DNA from: Augochlora pura
Taxonomy: Eukaryota; Arthropoda; Insecta; Hymenoptera; Halictidae
Direction: 5' to 3'
Assembly (NCBI RefSeq): GCF_028453695.1
Contig: NC_135776.1
Location: forward strand, 15,756,663 to 15,820,662
DNA: 64,000 nt
The number at the start of each line of letters is the position of its first letter. Position 1 is the first letter of the stretch. Under the pieces are notes generated by a model. That model was given only the letters and a program-made list of their open reading frames with translations. It was not told the origin of the DNA and did no database searches. This document shows positions 49,781 to 61,494 of this stretch, piece by piece. The translations under genes were made by a program, and so were the position numbers.

Positions 49781-51124
49781 GAACAAATCCGGGATCATCA
49801 AAGCCGCCCAAAAATCTCGAGCAGCCGTTCATCGATCACAGCGTCGAACAATTTCATAAATCAGTCCTAAAAGTCGGCCATCCACGCGTTCTGCCTTCGC
49901 CCAAATCGCGGCTGTATATATGTAGGCAAGCTATACGAGGCGTGCGATTCAGAGTTAACGCGTTACAGTCCATGTAAGATACTGCGACACTGTATAACAT
50001 GGCAGAGCGTTAGAAGGAAGCGAGAAAAGTAGACGATTAGCTCCAGATNNNNNNNNNNNNNNNNNNNNNNNNNNNNNNNNNNNNNNNNNNNNNNNNNNNN
50101 NNNNNNNNNNNNNNNNNNNNNNNNNNNNNNNNNNNNNNNNNNNNNNNNAATATTTGCGTGAGTAAATTTACCAAGAACGATGTCCAAAACTATAAACAAA
50201 ATTGTTAAATCCACCGTTATATGCTCTATCCACTTTTTATTAAATTATTTGTGCTACTGTACCAAGTAGAGACGAGTCACAACTAAACGTTCCATAATAG
50301 ATACTCTATATTATATAAAATCATGTGCAGCTAAAATCGAACATAAAATATCATAAAATTTATTGAACCATATTTATCGAAAAAGCGGTAATTTTACAAG
50401 GTACGACAAGAAACGTTTACCAGATTACCGGCCGTTTCGTCGACGTTCACCCCCATGGAAACATTTCACCCTTCGTCAGCCAATTAGTCGCCAACAAACC
50501 CATATAATCTCGATCTAGACGAGACCCGGGATACTAAACGGCAAAGGGACCCCGAAGCGTTCGCGGCACTGGCCAGGGCCGCGCCCCAATTTCCGGAACG
50601 GTGACCGAAATTTTCCGCTGCGGGTTTCACAGAAATCCCACCGGTTGCTTTCGACCGGTACACAGCCAGCCGTACGAAACGGCCGGTGTGGCTCCTCTGT
50701 TGGCACCGGGGACTTATTGACCGTGACCAAAGTTTCTACCCCTTTCCCGACACCCCTCCCCTAATTGCTTCATGACGCGCGCACCACGACCAATTAGTAC
50801 CAGCGACTTAACGAAATAATAGTCCACGCCCTATCATCGATTAAACGCCGGTTCTTCGAGGGTGCGTGTTCCACCTTCGTTCCCCACCTAACGAGAAGTT
50901 GCGTCGGTGCGTCGAGAACTTACGACGGCTCCCATAATAATCCAGTTTTTATCCGATGCAAAAATATCCCGACCGAAACGCCGCGTTCAATACGCAAGGC
51001 AAATCTGATGGAGATCGGAGAATTTGTTCCGTTCGTCGTCGGTAGATTATTACATACAAATTGTTGGTTAGATTGGTTTATTGATCGATTTGTTAAATTG
51101 TTTCATTTTTGTATATACTGTTTT
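49781..51124. other. Noncoding across the 50-kb gap
   Basis: No gene recognised. GC-rich at 50500-50740 with frames on both strands but no domain. Confidence 0.5.
50049..50148. other. Assembly gap, exactly 100 N, between opposing cyclin D pieces
   Basis: Exactly 100 N with unrelated flanks. Cyclin D exons 3-5 lie to the left on the + strand and exon 1 to the right on the minus strand, so this is the prime suspect for a wrongly oriented join. Confidence 0.99.
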
Positions 51125-51465
51125 ATATAATTTTATGTATTTTATACTGGTTTGTTATGTTTTACTATTATAGATACTGCTTCATTATGTTTTATTCTTA
51201 TATATATTGATTCACTATGTTTTATTCTTATATATATTGCTTCATTATGTTTTATTCTTATATACATTGTTTTATTATGTTTTATTATTATATAAATTGT
51301 TTTATGACGATTTATTCTTATATATACTGTTTTATTATGATTTATTAGCATATATACTCTTTTATTCTGTTTTACTGTTATTGATACTGCTTTATTATGT
51401 TTTATTCTCATGTATACTTTATTATGTATTATTCTTATATATACTATTTTATTAAATACGTTTTA
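51125..51465. repeat. 30-bp tandem repeat (ttttattcttatatatactg)
   Basis: About eleven copies of a 30-bp unit, ttttattcttatatatactg plus ttttattatg, nearly in register. Both strands are open with a 10-residue repeat (IKHNKTIYIR on the minus strand). Confidence 0.9.
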
Positions 51466-54400
51466 CTACTATATAAACTCTCTTATTAAATTTGACGATT
51501 ACGTATCTCACAGAAATAAATCTTATAATTAACTATTCATTTCTGTAAGGAAATCTGGTCATAATAAATGACAATTCGAGACTCGAATTATCAGATCCAA
51601 CTGATTTAATTAAACGTCTGCGCGAGATCCTATGAAATTGAATTATCCAAAAGTCGCGATCTGAAATCGCAGCGAACGCGTTCAACAGCGAAATGGCCGT
51701 TTACATGAATTAACAATCCGCGGCGCGAATAAAATGCCTTAAAATAATTCGGCTCGGCTCGCTGTCTCTCCTCGCGTTAAATATAATACAGTGTTTATTA
51801 TTCAGTGTTTCGAGGGATTCGCGGGCTCGGCGAGCCGCGCGGAGCATCAATTATTCATCTCGAAATTATAATGCCGATCGATGGGGGGTTGAACTGTGCT
51901 ATAATCGCGATGGTCTCCGGCTACGGCTTAATGAGAGACAGAGCTTCGTTTAATCGCGTCGCTTGAAACTTGATTTCAACGTCTCCGTTGTATAGAAACT
52001 TCGTAGAAATGGACAATCTTACCGATTTTCATCATTGAACGATCTGTTTAGTTAGCGAAACACGGCGATCGGAGTAAACTTCTGAACGGAATTAACAACC
52101 CTTAATGGACAACTGAGAAACGCTTCAGTGAAGCGAGTATTAATTTCGATATTTCGAGGTTTATTTATTTGGAAACGAAACGGAGGATCGTACTTTTTTT
52201 TTTAATAAATTTGCAAGATTTTTCTAGACAAAGGACTAGGTCGACTTAGATTTTTAATAGAAATGTAGTTTGTCGATCGAGAATTAACGAAAACTGTGTC
52301 AGAGTATTTGTCTATGCAATAATTAATATATATAAATATAATTATTAACATATATGTATTTACATTTATAATAAAACAAAATATAGAATAAATGAAATGG
52401 CGCGTCAAATAATAGAAAGAAAATATAGAATGAACAACTATAATCAATAAGTAATTATAGAAAATTGTAAAATGAATAATTATACCAAATAAATTAACAA
52501 TCACGTCTTCTAAATAACATTTCAATTGATCTAAGAATGTAACATAACTAATATAATTTTGCGTTAATTTCTCAGCGCCATGCTATCTTATACGATGACG
52601 AAAGTTCGCCGCGATTTATAATAGAAAATATACAAATACAGAAAAGAGGAATGTGTAAAAGAATATAGAAAAGAAATCTAGAAAATATGGGAAACACTAT
52701 AGAAAGTCTAGAAAATACAGAAAATATGGAGAAAGATAAAAGGAAATAAAACTAGGTACCGAGGGCAAACAGTGAAAGAAGAGAAGTCATTTACAATGCA
52801 ATAAAGTAAAAATGAATAATGCCTCGAGGATCGGGCTGGGTTCCAGGTTTAACCTTAAGTATGAACAAATTTCCATGGTGGGACCCGATCGTATAATCTC
52901 GAAGGACAATGAGCCGCGTCGTCGTCGTCGTCGTCGTCCCTGACCGTACCCTCTAAGGGTGGCAATTTATGGCTGTGTTTCTCCGCAGTTAGGCGGTCGC
53001 CTGTCCCGCAGATGTGTCCCCGCCGTAATTAGATCTACCGTTATCTTAATCCGAACTCCTGCAGAAACCGCTGAACGCGCGCTGCAATTGCCACTGCATA
53101 GAGAATCGTCCCATATGGCAAGAAATAGAAGTATAGTTTCGCAAAAAAAGCTCGACACCAAGGCGATCTCAAATTACTCGAGAAATCTAACGGACGTGGC
53201 TGAGAACGGTCGACCCGAAAAGTGAAAGTTCTGCTACAATAATAATTACGCTTCTAACTATACTATAAAACAATAACCATAAACGCGGCGTTTTATAACA
53301 TAGAATAAAGATCGGACTTAAATCGAATGCGTCGCGACAAAAAGTAATTTTTAGAATTAATTGAAGGACATGTATGTGTAATTTTTATTTTTAATTATAT
53401 ATAATCGAATCGTGAATTTTTATGCGATATAAAGATTATATAGACTGCAAATTAATTTTTTCTCTTAATGCTTTTTGATGTGGAAATAAATTGACAGTGG
53501 TCTTCTGATGCTTTAAAGTAAAAATTTGGTGTATAATAAATTGGTGAAGCTGTTCAAAAATTTCTTGGCAGCTAACATAAATTCAGAAAGCAATATCAGT
53601 AATTCTGTGTCATCCTTAAACACAAAGCAAATACGATTATCAAAAATTATCTTTCACAGGACCAACGAGATTTTTACGGTGTCGCCGCAACTCATCGGCG
53701 AAAAATTTACCTAACCTCCCCTAACAAGTCGTAAATTACCCTACGAAATTCACGGCACAGATTATTGCTATCTCCTATAGAACAAAAGTTACCGATGAAC
53801 CACGGGGAGCCTTCGTGGACACGGCGCCCCTTTGTCGGTTACGGCGAGACAACTTCGAACGACTGTTTACCGATCGTTCGAACTGTCCAGGAGGGTTCCA
53901 GATAGCGGTACTCCGCATTGTTATCTGTCTCGATAAACTTTAATCCGTCCTTCGGCAAGACCGATTCGTCCGGGCAGCAAAGTACGGTCCTATGATCGTG
54001 TTTGCCTCGCGGAGGCCAGCCAATAATAGTCCCGGAGTTCGGCAAATTTAAATCGAAGCTCGTAATCCGTTATACCATGATATTATTAATCGCGTTGTAA
54101 GTAATAGTTTACAAGTAATTTCTATCGTTCGCATCCTCTATTGACTTAGGAATTTGTCACTGTAACAGGTGTTATTGTAACAACTTGTTACTGTAATTGT
54201 TAATGTACTTCTTACTGTAATTGTTAATGTACTTTTTATTACTTTATTTAACATTTACTATTATTTTATTTAACATTTATCTAGAAAGTCCGACGATGAG
54301 TACTCAAAACATCGGACAACAAGTTAAAGACATTTAATGCTGTCAATATATTTTTGATTTACTGAAATTATTATTACAGATGTGATTAAGTTAAATTTTG

Positions 54401-55159
54401 CAATAAAGTTCGCAATGTAATTCTAATATATCTAAACGAAAAATTTAAGAATCTAAACGATGATAATAATTAAAAAATCGATTGAGTTCATAATATACAA
54501 GATAATCGAAACTCATATAGAAAATATATTAAAATTAAAATAAACAAATATAAATTGAAAGAAACTAAATAACAAAATGAAAGTAACACTAATAAACTAA
54601 ATAACAAAATGAATAAAACCATTTTTAACGAGTACGAGTAGCTATAAAAAGGATCGACTAATATCGCGATAAATAAGATACTGCACCTGCTCGTACAAAA
54701 ATATGCACTGTGCAGTGAAATAACGAAATAAAAATAACTGAAAGTATCAATTCGTGGAAAATACATTTCGCGCGCTATTTTCAACTCGTTTTAGCTGTAC
54801 TTAGAGCCGTTTATTAGACTATGAATCGAGTTGCGGCGAGCCCGAACGTCTTTCAGACGGTCGGCATCGAGATGGCATAGCTCGCGCGAGCATGGTCCCA
54901 CAGGCAAATCCTCAAGGTCGTCTTTACAAGCTCTTGATCGGTGCAATTAATCGTGCAAAAAGTCAATCGACAGTCGAATATGCCCGGGCCTTGAACCTCT
55001 AATCGCTGCGAGGTTGCCCTAAGGAGGATGGTAGGGGAACGTTGTTCGAGGAACTTCGAGGGAACGTTCGATTCTCTGCACACGAATTGACTTCATGGCT
55101 CGCTGAAGGACTCCGGGATTCAATTATTCGGGGCCATTTGGCAGGACGGCGCGACGCGG
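51466..55159. other. Noncoding region
   Basis: AT-rich at 52200-52540 and 54080-54780. A-rich agaaaatatagaaa words lie at 52620-52740 and (GTC)n at 52918-52938. Minus-strand frames at 53839-54045 and 54853-55083 have no recognised domain. Cyclin D exon 2 was looked for here on the minus strand and not found. Confidence 0.5.
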
Positions 55160-55233
55160 TGACTAGAATCTGACGATCGAGCTGCGACCGGCGAGTAGAA
55201 TCTGACGATCGTGGGGCGATCGATGACTAGAAT
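55160..55233. repeat. Short triplicate (gactagaatctgacgatcg)
   Basis: Three copies of gaYtagaatctgacgatcg, about 35-40 bp apart; the last is partial. Confidence 0.7.
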
Positions 55234-56169
55234 GTGGATTTCATGCGGTGAAAACGTTGCCGGAATTCGCGATCAAAACGTGGGTATTTATGCAAGTTAA
55301 AAATTATTCGAAAGTTATTACTGTATTAAAGACGTCTCGATCGACGATAATACCTAAATTCGATTCGTCCACCTTTATCAACGAAATATGTATAGATTTC
55401 AGTGTTGTGCATGTATCGCTTATCGCGCGACGATAATCGGCGGTGTTATCGTTATTGCTAGTGACAGAAAGTAAAACACCACGTGACGATACGAAATTTC
55501 AAGTTCCACCGATTAGGATCGCCTGCTCGTGGCGTCGACGAGATAACGAAAGAATCGGCGTCACCGACAATCGATTTTCGCGATGTCCTGTGCACGAAAT
55601 TAATCGATCACCTGGGGATGCTTTGTGCTTAGTCGTCGAATGGAATCGGATAGAATTAATAACGTAACACGACCGAAATTCGGTACGGCGTTATTACATA
55701 AGATAAGGTGCCGGTGTGCTTATCACCGCGTAGATTAGATAGGGCCTTCTAGTTTTCTAATTCTTATCAATATTTATTAAATGACCTATGCAACCTCGCG
55801 TTTAAATATCTCGGCGCGTTTATTCGATGACGAAACGCGGCGACGTTAATTCACGGCGGGAGACTCGCGGCGGATCCCGAGCAAGGATTTCTAATTTAAC
55901 GCGAATTACATCATTAGAAAGCGTGTGAGTCAGTCATCACGAGAGCCGTTCGCCTTCGGCGCGATCGATCCTTTTTTCTCTTCTCTCGATCTTTCGACCG
56001 TGAACGGAAATTAGAACAGGAACGAGACGCGTTTCCTATATTCCACGGACTATGCAAATCGTTCCTAATTAACGCGTGCCTGGACGGACGAGTCACTTGG
56101 CTGCAATTAACGTAATCTGTTGCTTGAGACAATGAAAAGCGACGCAGTTCCGCCGTAAATAATTTAAGA
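55234..56169. other. Noncoding region
   Basis: No feature seen beyond short uninformative frames. Confidence 0.5.
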
Positions 56170-56390
56170 AGAGTAATAATAAGCAGCGTTGTTAGTCCTA
56201 GAGATAAGCTACTTAATAAAGGCTAGGAAATAAGCTATTTAGTAAGTACTAGAAATAAGCAATTTAATAAGCGTTAGATATAAGCAATTTAATAGATGCT
56301 AAAAATAAGCAATTTAGTAAGTTCTAAGAAATATGCAACAAAATAAGTGCTGAAAATAAGCAATTTAATAAATGGTAGAATAAGTAGTTG
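56170..56390. repeat. Minisatellite, about 26-bp unit (aataagcaatttaataagtg)
   Basis: About seven units of the form aaataagcaatttaRtaagt plus gctaga. Confidence 0.85.
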
Positions 56391-58747
56391 CTCAATATTA
56401 ATATAAATTTGTTTCTAGCTTTATACTAACTGCGCTAGATAAAATATAAAATACCTTATCAATTATGTACTAATATATACGCAAAGAATAATTAAATACA
56501 ACATGACATACTGAAAGCCTCCAACTTTGATTAACATTATTATCTTTTCTACGAACGACTGATACATGTTTTCTGACACATATTTTCCACGAACGACTAA
56601 TACATATTACATAAATACACGATGATTATGAGCGATCGGCATGAATACAGAATTCGTAAGAAAAAGAAGCAAAACATACGAAGACTATTAAAAGAAGGAA
56701 CGACAGAAACGAGAATCGTTATCGATATTTCTATTCGGTGGGGGCACGAGAGAGCCCGAAACAATCTAGGTGGCCAGAATGTGTTGAAAAAACGGGTGAC
56801 CGTTACGCGCGTTGGCCAACGGACGAACAAGGAAAAGAAAAAAGAATACGGTCGTCGTTTGTCGCCGAAGCGAGCGAGCGGCGGCGCGCATCGGGCCAGG
56901 CATTTAAACATTCTCGCCGGACTACATTGTCAGCGGGGCCCTCGTGGTGGTCACGTTGACGAGAAAAAAAATGAACGGTGGAATCGCGGAATTCGATCCG
57001 TGGAATCCGAGTTCGCCACCGACTCTGCGAACACACGGCGGTGCCCGGCGTAAATCGAAATTCAAATGAATTAATTCACGCCGGAAACGCGGCATCGAAA
57101 ATATCAACCGCGTTTCGGCGATTCACACTTTCCCATTTGCATGTAAAATGTCTCGACCGATGAAAGTTTGCCATCGACTGGCTAACGCTTTGACCGCCCG
57201 GGTACCGTGGTCGACGGTGTCATTTGCTTAGATGTGAAAATTAATTGTCACGCTAATTTATTATACCGCAGTAGTTGCGTTGGGATCCGCGAAACGCGAG
57301 AATTGCGTGGCAAAGTGGTGATAAATGTAAGATAAAGAGGAAATGGACTTTTTGCGAGAGATAAATTTTCCATATCAATTGCAATAGGGTAAAATAATAA
57401 AATTTTTTTAATGTGATAGGAAATTCTCAGTTGCAACAAAGATCTGTTCAAAATGGCGATAGATTTGAATAAATAGCATGTTTTCTTAAACGTGTCTACT
57501 AGTGTTATAATTATTATAATAACTAGTATAATAATAATGCTTTTGTGGTTGTACATCTAATGGTATGCGCTGTTTTCAGATAAAGCCATGATAGCAACCG
57601 TTGTATTATATTTTGTAATGTTCAGGCAAGGAAATAATTCGATCATTTGAATAAGTCATTCAACTTCATGGTGGCCATGTTGAATTTCCTAATGAGTGGA
57701 TCACGGATGTTCAGTGAATTTGCATTTTTATGGCCAATTATCAGGAACCCAAAGTAAACCAGAATGTTGTTACAAGAATGAGATTCCGTTCGAATCTTGA
57801 ATCGAATCCGAAGTTAATGTCTTTTTCGAGAGAAAGTTGTATTTCCTAAACGACGAAACGATATCGTAAACAAACGACACGAATGACAGTTGAAAATCGA
57901 CAATTTACCGAGCGTATTATTTGTTACATTTTATCCTGTTACGTATTAAAAGAATTCGGAATTACTATTATATTCATTATTATATTTATTATCATCTATG
58001 ATTATAATATTATTATACTTATTATTATTATTCATTATTAACACGATGATTTCATATTTTATATTCGTATTCATTACAAATATTATTTGTTAAAATAAAA
58101 CTAATTTGCATCTATGATTATATTATTCTATTTCCTATTACATTATTATATCCACAAACGACTGACAATTTTTAAAGAAACACATTCTTCCTCATTGTTT
58201 ATTATATAATTTCTACGCCAGACAAGCCCCTTGAAAAATGTTGTCTCGCAAGGAACACTCGCAGCCAACTGATTACTTTACAAGTGTTGAGTAATTGAAC
58301 TACGTTACGTGTAGGCAAAAATGAGCTGTGACCCCCAACAATAAGCAGATCCGTGTGATGCAATAAATATTTCCACGGCGTATCCTGCCGAACGCTTAGC
58401 AAGCATATACAAAAGCAAAATAAAGGTCTGCCGGTTTCGTTTTTCAACACATTCAACGACGTATGCGATCCCGCGCATACACGCACACACGGCTCGCCTG
58501 AGAAACGTCGTTCATGAAACATCGCATACGACTTTGGTAATATAAGATCGTACGTGGATGAACACGTCCCTTCCCTGTTTAATAGTATCAAAAATCAGTG
58601 TGACGTTACATGAATAAAAGATAGCCACTCGAGATAAAGCCGTCCGTTCATTCATGTTCGAACGCTGCACCATTTCGGCTACGAGACAAAATCGCGAAAA
58701 ATCTCTGGATTATATTAACAACAACAGTTTCTAATCCGAAATCGGTT
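56391..58747. other. Noncoding region
   Basis: A block at 56450-56492 (ccttatcaattatgta.., cgcaaagaat) recurs at 59385-59422. ATTATT-type words lie at 57955-58050. A 129-codon minus-strand frame (58202-58591) has no recognised domain. Confidence 0.5.
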
Positions 58748-59122
58748 TTAACCCTTTGAGCTCGCGTGGTGACTCAGGATCATCGCTCAAATTTTTACTA
58801 TTACGTTCCAAAGCAAAGTTTACACTAACAGAATTTACATTTAAGCAATTGTTACAAGTAAAACTGTTAATGTGAGTCGCAAGAATCAATTACGTATGCA
58901 TAAAGTGCACTTTTTTATATAAAATGGAAATTGAAATTATTTTAGATATATTATCTTAGAGAAGTTATTTCAGATAGATATATTATTCTAGATATATTAC
59001 TTTAGAGAAATTCTTTTGAATATACAGTAGAAATGCAAAAAGGTTGGTGCAAAAGTTTAACATATTCAAAATGAAAATCTTAACATTATCTGGACATCAA
59101 GCTTGAGCACCAAAGGATGAAT
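58748..59122. mobile_element. TTAA-type MITE, relative of 22131-22373
   Basis: Starts TTAACCCTTTGAGCTCGCG and ends cttgagcaccAAAGGatgaa, so the right end has decayed. The interior is homologous to the 22131 element (atttaagcaattgtta, gagtcgcaagaatc, tgcataaagtgca). A mariner-like end motif lies inside at about 59041-59057. Confidence 0.6.
59041..59057. mobile_element. Mariner-like terminal motif
   Basis: aggttggtgcaaaagtt matches the start of the terminal inverted repeat of irritans-type mariner elements (TTAGGTTGGTGCAAAAGTA). No opposite end or transposase is present, so at most it is a remnant. Confidence 0.35.
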
Positions 59123-59204
59123 GAGACTATGCAAACCGGACGACAGGTGGCTACCGAGTGTCGAAGGTTATTTATTAAAAAATCGTACGCATGAAGAAGA
59201 CAAA

Positions 59205-59345
59205 TGACCCGACGTCGCATTGCTCAAGAATAGGAAATTTGTTCCTGGATAATCTGGCCAAGGACAAGCTAGCGATGCCTTTTGGCAAGAGAAACATGCT
59301 CGACCTCTTCGCACTTCCTCCAGATCCTATCCCCCAGAAAATGTC
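59205..59345 (+). other. Unknown exon-like fragment
   Basis: About 140 bp of balanced composition in AT-rich DNA, reading RIGNLFLDNLAKDKLAMPFG, KRNMLDLFALPPDPIPQKMS and open from 59191 to 59379. I recognise no family. Like 22739-22955, it may be a piece of a decayed gene or element. Confidence 0.2.
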
Positions 59346-60006
59346 ATCTATAATTCTTACATTATTTCTAACATACTGATATTCCTTATCAATTATGTAA
59401 TAATATACGATAAAGAATATCTTTTTCAGATTCTGCTTTACATAAAGTTACGGTTCAACGCAGTATGTTTCAAAAGTAATATTTACACTTCTTATTTAAA
59501 AAACTGTATACTTTGCTCATTTATAACAGCCTACACAATAAAAACACGAAACAATAAATCAGAGGAATACACTAGAATCACTAATAGAAAAAATAAGCTC
59601 GATTCTAGCAACCTGCAAATATGTAGACAATTTCTCCATAAAGATTAAATTCGCTAGATGATAAATATCCGAGTAAAAATCCTAATAAAAAGCTGCGCCA
59701 AAATCGGGCAGAAGCTGAAGAAACATTGCTTCCTAAAAACGTCGCAAGGCTCGGGTCGAAAGTCGCGACGTGCATTCCGAGCACGGTCGATGGAATATTA
59801 ATTAGCTCATAATTAATATTTCGGGCGTGGAGACCCGTTCTGCGCGGCACAGTGTGACGTAACAACGGCGGCTTATCGTACTGACACGATTCGCCTCGTC
59901 AATGGCTGCGAAACGGACGAAGAGGCACGCGCGGCCTGCGAAACGCGTACCTACGCAACGACCGGCTATGTTTTTTAAATTTTAAAGGGACTCCAACGAG
60001 CAAGAG

Positions 60007-60064
<58 letters not shown>

Positions 60065-61296
60065 TGTGTGTGTGTGCGAGAGACGCGCGCGTCTCGACGC
60101 CCCGTGACGTCCCACCGCTCTCCACGTCCGAAAATAATCGTAACGTTCGCCGGCGGCGGTTGCGTGCAACTTTAAACGCGCGCCGCCGCCGACGCGACGC
60201 GGCGACGTTCCCGCAGAACGACCGTTGGGCCTCGTTCAAACCTGTTCGGTATCGGCACTCCTGGCTACAAATGTCGTCGAGTAACGATCGCGCCGCGGAA
60301 TTACACGTTTCGTCTATGCAGAACAGACCGGGGAGAAGCGCGGTTCTCACCGGCGGTCCGAAATACCGATGAAAAATTCTCTCTACATACCCCATTGTGA
60401 CACTTGTCGACGCCGATCGACCGATCCACCCCACGGAATGGTTTCTATCATTCCTTCTCTTTCTCGCCAGACCTCCGGCGTATCACCGAAACGATACGTT
60501 ATAGCCGCCGGAGTCTCGTTCGATGCAAATAATTGCACGTAGGCGGTCCTCGCGCGCCATTATGTAACCGTTTGCCGGTAATTAGCGCTTTGAGGGTACC
60601 TTAACCCCAAAGCTGTGCTCGGGACAACGCAAATTAAATTAGATTCCTGTACGAGTCATCGTATCTACTTGGTCAACTAATTTTCAATGGAATTCCAAAC
60701 ATTCATTTAGTAAGAACGTTTACAAGAACTACTACTCTATAAGAACTACTGTTGACATTTGCAGTATATTTTTCGCGGAATTAATAAACGTTTCCGGTGT
60801 ATAATTTTCTATCGAGGATATGCATTGTATTTAGAAGTACTTCCTATGCGAGGTAACCGTCGCAAAAGAAAAATGGCTTCGCCGAGATTGTTGCCGCTTG
60901 TATACTGTATAGATCGTAGAATCAACGAAGGGGTAAACGAAAGTCAAAATTAAACGTCCGAGCGAGATAAAACGAACACGGAACGAAATTCCGGTGAGGA
61001 ATTTGTCAACGGTGGCTTGTCAATTCCGTATCGAGCGGAGGGTAACGAAAGAGGAGAGTAACGATCGGCGTGTTACCGTCCCTAGAAAAGCTCGGCGAAA
61101 AAGCTCGCATCGCGGCGGAGAATTCGGAGTGGAATGAACGTCGGCCTGGGGACGTAACCGCGACGTGTATCGACTGGCTCGCTGGCGAATAAATTGAGGA
61201 ACGTTGTTGGAACGGTGCGGGCTTCGGCAGGGGTCGGTAAGCGGTGAAATTTTTGGAAATTCAAGGGCGACACGTGGACCGGAAATGGTTGCTCAC
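59346..61296. other. Noncoding; intron 1 side of cyclin D exon 1
   Basis: (GA)n at 60014-60059 runs into (GT)n and the 16-bp palindrome gagacgcgcgcgtctc (60080-60095). 59880-60620 is CpG-rich. No exon 2 is seen on the minus strand. Confidence 0.5.
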
Positions 61297-61494
61297 CTCT
61301 AACATCCACTCGGCGACGATTTTGCGCATGAGCGGCGAGATGTCCCTCTGCACACACTCGAAGTAAGAACTGCTAGGCGCGTATCTCTCCTCCGTTTTCA
61401 GCAGGTTCTGCAGCACACGGTCGTCACAAAGTAGAGCGGGATCAGCGTATGCTCTGCACTCTGTCTCGGTGGTCTCGCAGCACAGCAAATCCAT
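61297..61494 (-). CDS. CycD: Cyclin D, exon 1 (N-terminal 66 codons)
   Basis: This is the first coding exon of a D-type cyclin, the growth-factor-responsive partner of CDK4/6 that starts Rb phosphorylation in G1. The protein opens MDLLCCETTE, where L3-x-C5-x-E7 is the LxCxE Rb-binding motif in the same place as in vertebrate cyclin D. Next come AYADPALLCDDRVLQNLL and the start of the cyclin box, MRKIVAEWMLE (residues 56-66). The ATG at 61494 has A at -3 and G at +4. The exon ends after 198 nt in phase 0 at a GTGAGC donor (61296-61291), the same place where human CCND1 exon 1 ends (from memory of that gene). The odd point is strand: exons 3-5 of what looks like the same gene are on the + strand 15-31 kb away, across a scaffold gap. 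Exon 2 should follow at lower coordinates but was not found in 50149-61296. A partial second cyclin D copy is possible but less likely, because the pieces are complementary and do not overlap. Confidence 0.93.

Noticed and set aside
51125..51465. Regular 30-bp repeats resembling a CRISPR array
   Set aside because: Units are head to tail with no unique spacers, and the genome is eukaryotic.
58202..58591. 129-codon minus-strand frame, tested as cyclin D exon 2
   Set aside because: No MNYLDRF- or LQLLG-type motif and no similarity to a cyclin box.
30522..61494. Trans-splicing between strands as the explanation for split cyclin D
   Set aside because: A scaffold gap lies between the parts and exon 2 is missing, so misassembly explains it with fewer assumptions.
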